Origin: Svornostia abyssi
GTDB taxonomy: Bacteria > Actinomycetota > Thermoleophilia > Solirubrobacterales > Solirubrobacteraceae
Direction: 5' to 3'
DNA length: 64,000 nt
Assembly: GCA_024666565.1 (NCBI GenBank)
Contig: CP088295.1
Location: forward strand, 1,550,001-1,614,000
Shown here: positions 27,919 through 36,173 of the stretch, one piece after another
How positions within the stretch are numbered: the stretch's first letter is position 1
Layout: every line of letters begins with the position of its first letter
Position numbers and translations under genes: made by a program
The notes under the pieces: generated by a model
Databases searched by the model: none
What the model was told of the DNA's origin: nothing
What the model saw: the letters and a program-made list of their open reading frames with translations, nothing else

Positions 27919-28740
27919 TCAGCCCGGTGCCCGCCCCGACGCGATGAGCACCGCGCCGTCGAGCACGATCCCGTCGCTCCCGTGCCGGGCGGCGGCCGCG
28001 GCGCTGTCCATCGCACGCTGGGCGATGGCGTCGCGGATCTCCTGCTCCATCGCCGCCAGCGCCATCGCGACGGGCCCCGCGAACTTCGGCACGCGGTCCC
28101 ACCACTCTTCGACCGAGCCGGCGTGCATCGGCGTCTGGACCCGCTCGACGAGCACGCCGGTCAGCCCGCCGTCCTCCAGCGCGGTTGCGAGGTCGCGCGC
28201 GTCCTCCAGCGCGAACGGCCCGCGGATCGTCGGCGGTGGGAACGGGACACCGAACTGGTCGCCGACCGCGTCGAGCACCAGGCCGAGCCACGGGTTCTCC
28301 GCCCGCGGTCCCCACGTCATCGCCGCGTAGCCGCCGCCTGGGCGCAGCACCCGGACGGCCTCGCGCACCGTCGCTGCGGTGTCGTCGGCGAACATCAGGC
28401 CGTGCCGGCTGATGACGGCGTCAAAGCTGCCGTCCGGCGCTTCGATGTTCGTCTGGTCGAAGACGGCGGTCGTCACGTTCGGGCGTCCTGCCGCCCGCCG
28501 TGTGGCGGCGGCGACCATCTCGGGCGCGTCGTCGGAGAGCAGCACCGAGCCGCTGGCGCCGACGATGTCCGCCGCGGCGAGGCCGGCGCCGCCGGGGCCC
28601 GCGGCGACCTCGAGCACGGCCGCGCCTGCGCTGACGCCCGCGGCGCGGACCAGCGCCCGGGTGGCGGCCTCGAGATGGCCGTCCACGAAGCCCGCGTTCG
28701 CCTCCCATGCCGGCGCGACGCTGTTCCACATCTCCGACAT
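27919..28740 (-). CDS. class I SAM-dependent methyltransferase
   Basis: 273 residues. Motif I reads AVLEVAAGPGGAGLAAA (about 42-58), followed by an acidic strand SGSVLLSDDAPEMV and the post-I DGSFDAVISRHGLMF, then VRVLRPGGGYAAMTW. This is the UbiE/Methyltransf_11 pattern. The substrate cannot be read. The gene is divergent from a DUF4395 gene; the 46 bases between their starts hold two short inverted repeats. Confidence 0.8.
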   Translation of the reverse strand: MSEMWNSVAPAWEANAGFVDGHLEAATRALVRAAGVSAGAAVLEVAAGPGGAGLAAADIVGASGSVLLSDDAPEMVAAATRRAAGRPNVTTAVFDQTNIEAPDGSFDAVISRHGLMFADDTAATVREAVRVLRPGGGYAAMTWGPRAENPWLGLVLDAVGDQFGVPFPPPTIRGPFALEDARDLATALEDGGLTGVLVERVQTPMHAGSVEEWWDRVPKFAGPVAMALAAMEQEIRDAIAQRAMDSAAAAARHGSDGIVLDGAVLIASGRAPG

Positions 28741-28785
28741 AGGTGCAGTTCTACACCTCAGCGAAACCTACTAATCTCTGTAGGT
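28741..28785. promoter_or_regulatory. two inverted repeats in a divergent promoter
   Basis: AGGTG (28741-28745) pairs with CACCT (28754-28758), and ACCTAC (28766-28771) pairs with GTAGGT (28780-28785). The second ends one base before the ATG at 28787. The space between the two divergent starts is only 46 bases, so both genes must share this control region. Confidence 0.4.
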
Positions 28786-28786
28786 A

Positions 28787-29278
28787 ATGGCAGATTCACT
28801 CTTCTCCTTTCCGGACCCGGTCAACGAGGTGTCCGCGCGCCTCGTCGCCGGCGGCGTCGTCCTCATGGGCGTCACGGCCATCGCGTTCGACCTGCAGTGG
28901 CTGCTGCTCGTGATCGCCTACGGGTTCATCGCCCGCGTCCTGACGGGCCCCACGCTGAGCCCGCTCGGCCAGTTCGTCACCCGCGTGCTGACCCCCGCGC
29001 TGCCGTTCGAGAAGAAGGAGGTGCCCGGCCCGCCGAAGCGGTTCGCCCAGGGCATCGGCGTGACGTTCAGCGTCACCGCCGCGGTGCTCGCGTTCGGGTT
29101 CGGCCTGACCACCGCCGCGTACGTCGTGCTCGGCGGCCTGGTCTTCGCGGCGTCGCTCGAGGCGTTCCTGGGGTTGTGCCTCGGCTGCAAGGCCTTCGCG
29201 CTGCTCATGAAGGTCGGGGTCATCCCGGCCGAGGTGTGCGAGCGCTGCAGCAACATCTGGGCCGACCAGCCCGCGTAG
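28787..29278 (+). CDS. DUF4395 membrane protein
   Basis: 163 residues. It has four likely membrane helices (VAGGVVLMGVTAIAF, WLLLVIAYGFIARVLTG, VTFSVTAAVLAFGFGLTT, AAYVVLGGLVFAASLEAFLG) and the DUF4395 cysteines in LGLCLGCKAF and EVCERCSNIW. Family members are often encoded with thioredoxin- or rhodanese-like proteins, suggesting a redox or sulfur role, which would suit this region. The exact function is unknown. Confidence 0.82.
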   Translation: MADSLFSFPDPVNEVSARLVAGGVVLMGVTAIAFDLQWLLLVIAYGFIARVLTGPTLSPLGQFVTRVLTPALPFEKKEVPGPPKRFAQGIGVTFSVTAAVLAFGFGLTTAAYVVLGGLVFAASLEAFLGLCLGCKAFALLMKVGVIPAEVCERCSNIWADQPA

Positions 29279-29288
29279 TGTTCCGGCG

Positions 29289-30062
29289 GTGACCGGCCGC
29301 CACACCGAGCGCTCGACGCTCGCGGCGTGTGTCGCGTCGATCCTCGGCGCACGCGACGTTCCGCTCGACGAGCTCGAGTTGCGCTCGTGGCTGGCCGAGC
29401 GCGGACTGGGGCTCGTGCCCGTCGCCGACGCGGCGAGCTTCTCGTGGGCCGGCCCCTGGATCGCGCGACGCCCGTCGGTCGAGGACGGCGAACCGCGGTC
29501 GGTCGTGATGTTCGGCGTGCCGTCCGGGCCGATCTGGGACCCGGCAGGCACCACCGACGAGATTCTCGACGGCGTCGTCGTCGCGCCGCTCGACGTCGCG
29601 GTCTGGCCGCCGGCCCACGGTGAGCTCACGGCCGGGACGGTGGAGGCGATCGTGCTCGCCCCGGAGGCTGAGGCGCCGGTCGTCTCCGTCGACGCGGCGG
29701 TCGCCATCGCGGGCGTCGGTCTCGAGGGCGATCGCTACGCGCGCGGGCGCGGGACGTTCGGCTCCGGCCGTCCGGGCAGCGCACTCACGCTCATCGACGC
29801 GGCCGTGCTCGACGAACTCGGCCCGGGGCTGGACCACCGGCGCAACGTCGTGGTCCGCGGGACCGACCTCAACGCGCTCGTCGGCCGGACGTTCCGGCTC
29901 GGCGAGGCGATCTGCCACGGACGGCGGCTGTGCGAGCCGTGCGCGCACCTGGACCGGCTCAACGGCGGTGGGGTCCTGCGCCCGCTGGTCCATCGCGGCG
30001 GCCTTCGAGCCGACGTCGTCACCGGCGGAGAGATCCGCGTCGGCGACGCACTGGTTCCGTAG
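29289..30062 (+). CDS. MOSC-domain protein
   Basis: 257 residues from GTG 29289, 10 bases after the DUF4395 stop. The C-terminal 150 residues are a MOSC domain: GLEGDRYARGRGTFGSGRPG, SALTLIDAAVLDELG, and the conserved cysteine in RRLCEPCAHLDRL. MOSC domains bind sulfur or molybdenum cofactor and are related to the molybdopterin sulfurase C-terminus and YiiM. The N-terminal 90 residues (ELRSWLAERGLGLVPVADAA) are a separate region that I do not recognise. Probably co-transcribed with the gene before it. Confidence 0.82.
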   Translation: MTGRHTERSTLAACVASILGARDVPLDELELRSWLAERGLGLVPVADAASFSWAGPWIARRPSVEDGEPRSVVMFGVPSGPIWDPAGTTDEILDGVVVAPLDVAVWPPAHGELTAGTVEAIVLAPEAEAPVVSVDAAVAIAGVGLEGDRYARGRGTFGSGRPGSALTLIDAAVLDELGPGLDHRRNVVVRGTDLNALVGRTFRLGEAICHGRRLCEPCAHLDRLNGGGVLRPLVHRGGLRADVVTGGEIRVGDALVP

Positions 30063-30129
30063 TTACCAGCGGGAACCGGGCGGCTGGGACCGGATGGCGG
30101 AACACGCACGCGTGGGTAGCGTCCCCGGC

Positions 30130-31080
30130 GTGCGGATGCTGAGCCTCGTCGTCCTCCTGTGGGCGATCCTCCCGGGCGCCGCCCACGCGGCGGTGGACCT
30201 CGCGATCACGTCGCTCGTCACGAACCCGAACCCGATGACGTCGCTGGCGAACCCGGAGGCCACCGTGACCGTCACCGTCCGCAACGGCGGCGACGCGCAG
30301 GCGACCTTCGTGTCGGTGCAACTCCTGACGACCGGCGATGCCGAGCAGATCCAGACCGTCACATGCCCGGTGGCGTTCTCGCCGTCCCCCGATCCCGCGC
30401 TCGCGGTCCCGACGAGTTGCGCGCGGGGAACCATCCAGCCGGGGGAGACGGTGACGATGACGGCGCGCATCGTCGTCGCCGGAACGTCGACTCGAGTCCC
30501 CTCGTTCACGCACACGGCGACGGCGTTCCAGGTCACCCCGACCGGCAACGTGCCCGACCCGACGCCCGCGGACAACACCGCCAGCGAGACCGTCACGGTG
30601 ACGTACGACTCGACCCTCACGCCCGACGACGCATCGGGCGGCGGCGGTGGCGGCGGCACGACGACGAAGGCGCCGACGGTGTCCGCCCTGACCCTCGCGC
30701 CCTCGACGTTCCGCGCCGCGAAGAGCGGCCCCAGTGCCGTCGCCGCCCGGACGCCCATCGGCACCGTCGTCACGACGAAGCTCTCCGCCGCCGCCGCACT
30801 GACGTTCGGCGTGGAGCGCGCCGCCGCCGGGCGGAAGGTGGGCGGGCGATGCGTCGCCCCGACCCGGCGCAACCGCACCGCCAAGGCCTGCACCCGGTGG
30901 CTGGCGCTGAGCAGCCGCTTCACCGCCGAGGGCGAGGCCGGCACGAACCGCCAGCGCTTCACCGGGCGGCTCGGCGGCCTGCGGCTCGCGCCCGGGCGGT
31001 ACCGGCTGGTCGTCACCGCGGCGGACAGCCGCGGCCGCGTGAGTGACCCGCGGCGGGCGGCGTTCCGGATCGTGAGCTGA
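30130..31080 (+). CDS. secreted DUF11/CARDB-like protein of unknown function
   Basis: 316 residues from GTG 30130 (ATG 30136 is equally possible). Signal peptide MLSLVVLLWAILPGAAHA, then an Ig-like domain (VDLAITSLVTNPNPMTSLAN, VTVTVRNGGDAQ, GTIQPGETVTMTARIVV) of the type found in cell-surface repeats. A Gly run links it to a second beta domain with KVGGRCVAPTRRNR, which resembles the C-terminal domain of other secreted proteins in this window that end in RYRLVVTAADSRGR-like sequence. Probably an extracellular structural or binding protein. Confidence 0.68.
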   Translation: MRMLSLVVLLWAILPGAAHAAVDLAITSLVTNPNPMTSLANPEATVTVTVRNGGDAQATFVSVQLLTTGDAEQIQTVTCPVAFSPSPDPALAVPTSCARGTIQPGETVTMTARIVVAGTSTRVPSFTHTATAFQVTPTGNVPDPTPADNTASETVTVTYDSTLTPDDASGGGGGGGTTTKAPTVSALTLAPSTFRAAKSGPSAVAARTPIGTVVTTKLSAAAALTFGVERAAAGRKVGGRCVAPTRRNRTAKACTRWLALSSRFTAEGEAGTNRQRFTGRLGGLRLAPGRYRLVVTAADSRGRVSDPRRAAFRIVS

Positions 31081-31116
31081 CGCGCGGACCGCCCGGCGGA
31101 CCGTAGGCTGGCGCCC

Positions 31117-32022
31117 ATGGAGACGCTGCGCACCCCCGACGAGGAGTTCGACGGCCTGATCAACTGGCCGTACGCCCCGCACTACGCCGAGGTCACCGCC
31201 GACGGCCACACGGTCCGGATGGCGTACGTGGATGAAGGACCACGCGACGGCCGGCCGGTCCTGCTGCTGCACGGCGAGCCGTCCTGGTCGTACCTCTACC
31301 GGGACATGATCGACCCGCTCGTCAACGCCGGGCTGCGCGTCGTCGCCCCGGACCTCATCGGCTTCGGCCGCTCCGACAAGCCCGTCGAGCGCACCGACTA
31401 CACGTACGCGCGGCACATGGCGTGGCTCACCGACCTCGTCGTCAACGAGCTCGACCTGCGCGACGTGATCCTCTTCGGCCAGGACTGGGGCGGGCTGCTC
31501 GGCCTGCGTCTCGCCGCCGAGCAGGAGGACCGCTTCGCCGCGATCGTCGCGTCCAACACGTTCCTGCCGACAGGCGACACCGACCTCGGCGACGCGTTCC
31601 GCGCGTGGCGTGACTTCTCGCAGAACGTCCCCGAGTTCCCGGTCGGCGCGATCATCAACGGCGGCAGCGCACGCGAGCTGACGACGCTGGAGATCGCCGC
31701 GTTCGACGCGCCGTTCCCCAGCGAGGAGTACAAGGCCGGCGCCCGGCAGTTCCCGACGCTCGTCCCCGCGTCGCCGGAGGACCCCGCCACGCCCGCGAAC
31801 CGCGCGGCGTGGGAGGTCCTGCGCCGCTGGGAGAAGCCGTTCGTCTGCGCGTTCGGCGACAGCGACCCGATCACGAAGGGCGCCGACAAGGCCCTGCTCG
31901 AGCGCATCCCGGGCACGAACGGCCAGCCGCACGTCACGATCGAGGGTGCCGCGCACTTCTGCCAGCACGACCAGGGCGCCGCCCTGGCCGAGGTGATCAT
32001 CGGGGTGGCCGGGCGGCTCTGA
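31117..32022 (+). CDS. haloalkane dehalogenase-like alpha/beta hydrolase
   Basis: 301 residues. The fold and active site match haloalkane dehalogenase subfamily I: HGEPSWSYLYR (oxyanion region), nucleophile Asp123 with halide-binding Trp124 in GQDWGG, acid Asp250 in FGDSDPIT, and His280 in GAAHFCQHD. An Asp nucleophile separates it from esterases. The reaction would be hydrolytic removal of halide from alkyl halides, though epoxide or ester activity is not excluded by sequence. It stands alone and converges on the copper protein with three bases between the stops. Confidence 0.84.
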   Translation: METLRTPDEEFDGLINWPYAPHYAEVTADGHTVRMAYVDEGPRDGRPVLLLHGEPSWSYLYRDMIDPLVNAGLRVVAPDLIGFGRSDKPVERTDYTYARHMAWLTDLVVNELDLRDVILFGQDWGGLLGLRLAAEQEDRFAAIVASNTFLPTGDTDLGDAFRAWRDFSQNVPEFPVGAIINGGSARELTTLEIAAFDAPFPSEEYKAGARQFPTLVPASPEDPATPANRAAWEVLRRWEKPFVCAFGDSDPITKGADKALLERIPGTNGQPHVTIEGAAHFCQHDQGAALAEVIIGVAGRL

Positions 32023-32025
32023 CGG

Positions 32026-33411
32026 TCAGCGGACCTTCACGGTCTGCGTCATGCGGACCGGGTGCAGCGAGCAGAAGATCTTGTAGGTGCCCGGCGTGTC
32101 GAACGTCTTCGTGAACGTCCGGCGGTCGTTGAGGTGCGTGGAGGCGAAGCCGCGCGGGCCGCTGGCGAGCGTGACGTCGTGCAGCTGGGCGTCGTCGAAG
32201 CGCCAGCTCAGCTTGGCCCCCACCGGCAGCGTCAGGTTCGTGCGTGAGAACTGGAAGTCCTTGATGCGGACCATCGCGCCGTCGGCGGCCCGCACCCGCT
32301 TGCCCGGGGGCGCCGGGATCTTGATCGCCTTCCCGCGCTTGTTCAGCCCGGTGAGCGGGACCTCGAAGTCCGGCGCGGTCGTGCGGTGCGGTTGCGTCGT
32401 CCGCTCGGTGACGACGTCGGTAGGCAGCGGCGCGCACCGCGGGGGCGCCTCCTTCGCCTCGGCGGCGTAGAAGATCAGGATGCCCATCGCGCGGGTGTGG
32501 GGCTGCTCGCCGTCGTACGTCGTGGTGAGCTGGAGCTGCTCGCCCTTGGCGACCGGGAAGCCGCTGGAGCTCAGCGTGCGCGTCATGAACACCGGGCCGG
32601 GCTCGTGGAGCACCGGTTTGACGGTGTAGAACGGGTGCTTGGCCGTGCCCCACGCGGGCAGCGACGTGATGAGCGCGCGGTTCTCGCACTCGGGCTGGCG
32701 CATCGTCACGTCGCGCGCGCCGCCGTGCACGTGGCCGCCGGCGGCGACGATCCGCATGTCGCGCGGCGCGCTCCACGTGATCGCCTTGGTCTCCGTCGAA
32801 CCGGAGGCGCCGCCGCCGGGGACGCTGAACTGCGGGTCGGTGTTGCAGTTCTCCACGTCGGCCCAGTACGGGGTGACCGGCTGGGTCGCCGGGTCGTCGG
32901 TGAGCGTGACCTTGTACTGGATGTACGCGGAGTCCGTCTCGGCCCGGTGGTTCATGAGCATCCAGGTCATCATCCAGTTGTCCTGCTTGCTCGTCCGGTA
33001 GCCGTACCCGGGCGGCAGCACGAGCTGCTGGCGTTCCTCGCCCGCGCCGTAGAAGCGCTCGGAGACCGCGGGGATGATCGTCGAGTCCAGCATCGTGAAG
33101 CGCGAGCACGTCTGGTCGCGCTTGGCGCCGAGCCGGGCGCCGAAGTTGTGGAACACGACGTGGTGGAGCATGAGCCGGTCGATCGGGACCTGCTTGCCCT
33201 TCGCGTCGACGACGTCGACCTCCATCCGCGTGACGAACCCGTCCATCTTCGGCTCGGGCGCGTCGAAGTCGACCTCGGTCTGCTTGACCTCGTAGCCGGC
33301 GACGTTGACGGGGCCGTAGCGGAACGTCTTCGTGATCGTCTTCGCCGACGCGGCCGCGGGCAGCGCGAGGACGGCGACGGCGAGCACGACGGTGGTGAGC
33401 AGACGCGGCAC
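32026..33411 (-). CDS. secreted PHM-like copper monooxygenase domain fused to a cupredoxin
   Basis: 461 residues from GTG 33411, with GGGAGG nine bases upstream and a signal peptide (LLTTVVLAVAVLALPAAASA). The body carries residues in the order of the type-II copper, ascorbate-dependent monooxygenases (PHM/DBH): His83-His84 in MLHHVVFHN, His155 in MLMNHRAE, His227-x-His229 in AGGHVHGG and Met309 in TRAMGILIFY. These correspond to the CuH and CuM sites. Residues from about 370 form a plastocyanin-like domain with His411 and the CSLHPVRM motif (Cys447, His450, Met454) of a type-1 copper site. An extracellular oxidase or hydroxylase with its own electron-transfer domain is plausible; substrate unknown. 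Confidence 0.72.
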   Translation of the reverse strand: MPRLLTTVVLAVAVLALPAAASAKTITKTFRYGPVNVAGYEVKQTEVDFDAPEPKMDGFVTRMEVDVVDAKGKQVPIDRLMLHHVVFHNFGARLGAKRDQTCSRFTMLDSTIIPAVSERFYGAGEERQQLVLPPGYGYRTSKQDNWMMTWMLMNHRAETDSAYIQYKVTLTDDPATQPVTPYWADVENCNTDPQFSVPGGGASGSTETKAITWSAPRDMRIVAAGGHVHGGARDVTMRQPECENRALITSLPAWGTAKHPFYTVKPVLHEPGPVFMTRTLSSSGFPVAKGEQLQLTTTYDGEQPHTRAMGILIFYAAEAKEAPPRCAPLPTDVVTERTTQPHRTTAPDFEVPLTGLNKRGKAIKIPAPPGKRVRAADGAMVRIKDFQFSRTNLTLPVGAKLSWRFDDAQLHDVTLASGPRGFASTHLNDRRTFTKTFDTPGTYKIFCSLHPVRMTQTVKVR

Positions 33412-33455
33412 GTGGGTTCCCCTCCCAGAGACTGCGCCTGACCGTACCAGACGCA

Positions 33456-34784
33456 CTATCGGCCCGCGACGGCTCGCGCGGCGACCAGCACCGGGTCACG
33501 CACGGGGCTCACGGGCGGCGCGTACGCGAGGTCGACGAACTGCAGCTCGCCGGCCGTCATGCCCGCCCACAGCGCGGTGGCGATCGTGTCGATCCGTTTC
33601 CCCGCGGTCTCCGTGCCGACGATCTGCCCGCCGAGCAGCCGGCCGCCGCCGCGCTCGGCGACCAGCTTGACCCAGACCGGCCCGGCGCCCGGGTAGTACT
33701 CCGCGCGCGTGCGGGCCTGGATCGTCGCGGCGACGGCGTCGATCCCGGCGTCGGCGGCCTCGCGTTCGGTCAGGCCCGTGCGCGCGACCTCGTAGCGGCA
33801 GATGCGGCTGATCGCGGTGCCGAGCACGCCGGGGAACCGCGCGTCGCCGCCGGCAAGGTTGATGCCCGCCACGCGCCCCTGTTGGTTGGCGTGCGTGCCG
33901 AGCTGGATGTTCACCGGCCGGTCGAGGATGCGGTGGTGGCTCTCGACGCAGTCGCCCGCGGCGAAGACGCCGTCGTGGCCGGGCGTGCGGAGATGGTCGT
34001 CGACGGCGAGCGCCCCCGTCTCCCCAAGGGTCAATCCGGCCGCTTCGGCGAGCGCGACGTCGGGCTTCGCGCCCGTCCCGATCACGACGTGGTCGGCCGG
34101 CAGGTCGCCTTCGCTGGTGCGGACCAGGCGCGGGCGGCCGTCCTCGTGGCGGACGATCTCCTCGATGTCGACGTTGAGCAGCACCTTGATCCCGGCGCCC
34201 TCGGCGGCGGTCTGGACGTGCTCGGCCATATCAGCGTCGAGCGTGCCCATGACCTGCGGCGCGCGATCGACCATCGTCACGCGCATCCCGCGCTGGCGCA
34301 GGTTCTCGGCCATCTCCAGCCCGATGTAGCCGGCCCCGATGACGACGGCGTGGGTGCCGTGCCGGCTCACCTCGCCCCGCAGCTTCTCGGCGGCGTCGAG
34401 CGTGCGCGCGGGCTCGGTGGCCTCGGCCCCGGGGATCGGCGGCGGCGTGGCGTGCGCGCCCGTGGCGACGAGGAGCTGATCGAACGGCTCGGTCGTCCCG
34501 TCGCCGGTGGTGAGCGTGCGCGCCGCGAGGTCGACGGCGACGACCTCCGTGCGAATCCGCACGTCGATCCCGTTCGCCCGGTGGCGCTCCGGCGAGCGCG
34601 CCACGAGGTCGTCGACCTCGGCGATCTGCCCGCCGATCAGGTACGGGATCCCGCACGCGGCGTATGACGTGTACGGGCCACGCTCGAACGCGACGACCTC
34701 GAGCTGAGGGTCGCGGCGCTTGGCGACGGAGGCGGCGCTCATGCCGGCGGGGTTGCCGCCGATGACGGCGAGGCGGGTGGGCAT
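33456..34784 (-). CDS. FAD-dependent pyridine nucleotide-disulfide oxidoreductase (CoA-disulfide reductase / NADH oxidase group)
   Basis: 442 residues. FAD motif LAVIGGNPAGMSAASVAKR at the N-terminus, the single redox cysteine in SYAACGIPYLIGG (about 44), NAD motif VVIGAGYIGLEMAENL, and the second FAD motif GVFAAGDCVES. The dimerisation domain at the C-terminus ends in the FVDLAYAPPVSPV typical of CoA-disulfide reductases, NADH oxidases and NADH peroxidases. No rhodanese extension. It likely handles low-molecular-weight disulfide or oxygen stress; which electron acceptor is used cannot be read. Confidence 0.85.
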   Translation of the reverse strand: MPTRLAVIGGNPAGMSAASVAKRRDPQLEVVAFERGPYTSYAACGIPYLIGGQIAEVDDLVARSPERHRANGIDVRIRTEVVAVDLAARTLTTGDGTTEPFDQLLVATGAHATPPPIPGAEATEPARTLDAAEKLRGEVSRHGTHAVVIGAGYIGLEMAENLRQRGMRVTMVDRAPQVMGTLDADMAEHVQTAAEGAGIKVLLNVDIEEIVRHEDGRPRLVRTSEGDLPADHVVIGTGAKPDVALAEAAGLTLGETGALAVDDHLRTPGHDGVFAAGDCVESHHRILDRPVNIQLGTHANQQGRVAGINLAGGDARFPGVLGTAISRICRYEVARTGLTEREAADAGIDAVAATIQARTRAEYYPGAGPVWVKLVAERGGGRLLGGQIVGTETAGKRIDTIATALWAGMTAGELQFVDLAYAPPVSPVRDPVLVAARAVAGR

Positions 34785-34841
34785 GCCGGGACCGTACCCC
34801 GTGCCGATCGGGCACCATGCGCATGTGGCGGATGCGGGAGA

Positions 34842-35334
34842 TCAGCCCGCCGGGGTGATGCCGAGCGCGGTGAGCCTGCGGTCGAACTCCGCCATGCGCA
34901 CGGTGTCGACGTAGAAGTCCTCTTGGTGGACGATCTTGCCCCAGCGGGTGCGGATCACGAGCACCGTGCGGTTCTCGTACAGGCGCTCGCCGTCGGGCGC
35001 GTCGGCGTGATCGTCAAAGCGCGCGAGCAGCGTCATCCGCCACGGCGGGCCGCCGACGAACAGCTCCGTGATCTCCCCCTGCAGGCCGGCGCGGGTGAAG
35101 TCCTGGAGGAACCGCTCGATGGCGGGTCGGCCGCGGTGCTCGCCCGACCACCGGGTGTCGTTGTCGGTGAAGACGATGACCCCGTCATCGGCGAACGCGT
35201 TGAGCAGTGAGGCGTAGTCACCGGAGTTGAGCTTCGTGACGTCGGCGGCGAACTTGGCGTGCAGGGCGCGGATGAGCAGGGCGCGCGCGGCGACGGCGGT
35301 CGCGGCGCCCGGCGATGAAGGCGGTGCGGTTCAT
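34842..35334 (-). CDS. SnoaL/NTF2-like small protein (one apparent frameshift)
   Basis: About 163 residues when joined. The first codons (MNRTAFIAG, from ATG 35334) are in one frame and the remainder (AATAVAARALLIRALHAKF through DFYVDTVRMAEFDRRL) in another. Removing one base from the CCC run at 35308-35310 joins them. The body is a cone-shaped NTF2 fold: LNAFADDGVIVFTDN, HRGRPAIERFLQDF and IVHQEDFYVDTVRM. Such proteins act as small hydrolases, isomerases or binding proteins. The ATG overlaps the TetR stop (ATGA), so it is the likely target of that repressor. Confidence 0.7.
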
Positions 35335-35927
35335 GGCTGGGTCTCCAGGGCGGTGCGGACGAGGGCGACGGCGGCGTCGGCCGCCGCGTCCATGGGTTCG
35401 GTGCTCTGCAGCGTGCGGCAGAGCAGGAAGGCGCCCTCGAGGAGGGCGATGACGGCGAGCGCGAGAGGACGGGCCTGCTCTTCCGGCGCGCCCGCGTGCG
35501 CGAGGTCGGCGGTGAGCGCTGCGGTCCACAGCTCGAAGACGTCGGCGCTGGCGGAGCGCAGCGGCTCGTGCGTGCTTGCGACCTCCCCGGCCACCGTGGC
35601 GATCGGGCACGCGTCGAGGTACCCGGTGGCGACGAGGGTCTCCCCGGCGCCGGTGAAGAAGTCACGGACGCCGGTGAGCAGGTCGGGCGCGGGGTCGACG
35701 ATCGCGCGGTAGAGCGCGAGAAAGAAGTCGCCGCCGGTGCGCAGGACCTCCTCGGCGAGCTGCTCCTTGCCTCCTGGCCAGAAGTGGTAGAGCGAGCCGA
35801 AGGGGGCCTCGGCCTGGGTGGTGACCTGCTTCAGCCCCGTGCCCGCGTAGCCCTGGCGGCGGAAGAGCTCGGCGCTGGTGAACAGGATGCGGTCGCGGGT
35901 GGGGGCCTGGGCCTGGGTGGTGGGCAC
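35331..35927 (-). CDS. TetR-family transcriptional repressor
   Basis: 198 residues from GTG 35927. The N-terminal helix-turn-helix is standard (RILFTSAELFRRQGYAGTGL, then TQAEAPFGSLYHFWPGGKEQL). The C-terminal ligand domain, with GYLDACPIATVAGEVAS, is of the YfiR/LmrA-like TetR type. It is followed by the SnoaL-like gene with a four-base overlap, so it probably regulates its own two-gene operon. A TAGA-N4-TCTA element lies just upstream. Confidence 0.88.
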   Translation of the reverse strand: MPTTQAQAPTRDRILFTSAELFRRQGYAGTGLKQVTTQAEAPFGSLYHFWPGGKEQLAEEVLRTGGDFFLALYRAIVDPAPDLLTGVRDFFTGAGETLVATGYLDACPIATVAGEVASTHEPLRSASADVFELWTAALTADLAHAGAPEEQARPLALAVIALLEGAFLLCRTLQSTEPMDAAADAAVALVRTALETQP

Positions 35928-35945
35928 GAGGTCATCGTGGCATCA

Positions 35946-35959
35946 GTAGAGCGATCTAT
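35946..35959. promoter_or_regulatory. TetR-type operator candidate
   Basis: GTAGAGCGATCTAT holds TAGA and TCTA half-sites four bases apart, close to the TAGAC/T-CG...TCTA pattern of many TetR operators. It lies about 20 bases upstream of the TetR start codon, in the region divergent from egtB. Confidence 0.45.
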
Positions 35960-36173
35960 CAAGTGACATGCGCGGAATCGTCGCAGTCCTCCGCACCCGC
36001 TCCGCAGTTCGGGTCGGCAGGGTCGGCGGGTGTGAGCGAATTCGTCACGCCCGGTGACGATCGGTCGCACACCCTGCCGGGGTGACCGCGGGTTGCGGCC
36101 ACTCCGTGGCCTGGACCGGTCATACGGTCACGACCGCTGTAACGCGACAGCGCCCTCCGAGACGGGAGACCGC

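Noticed and set aside
34231..34824. Minus-strand 197-residue ORF in the FAD oxidoreductase region
   Set aside because: It lies in another frame of the same strand as a gene with complete FAD and NAD motifs and has Arg-rich shadow composition.
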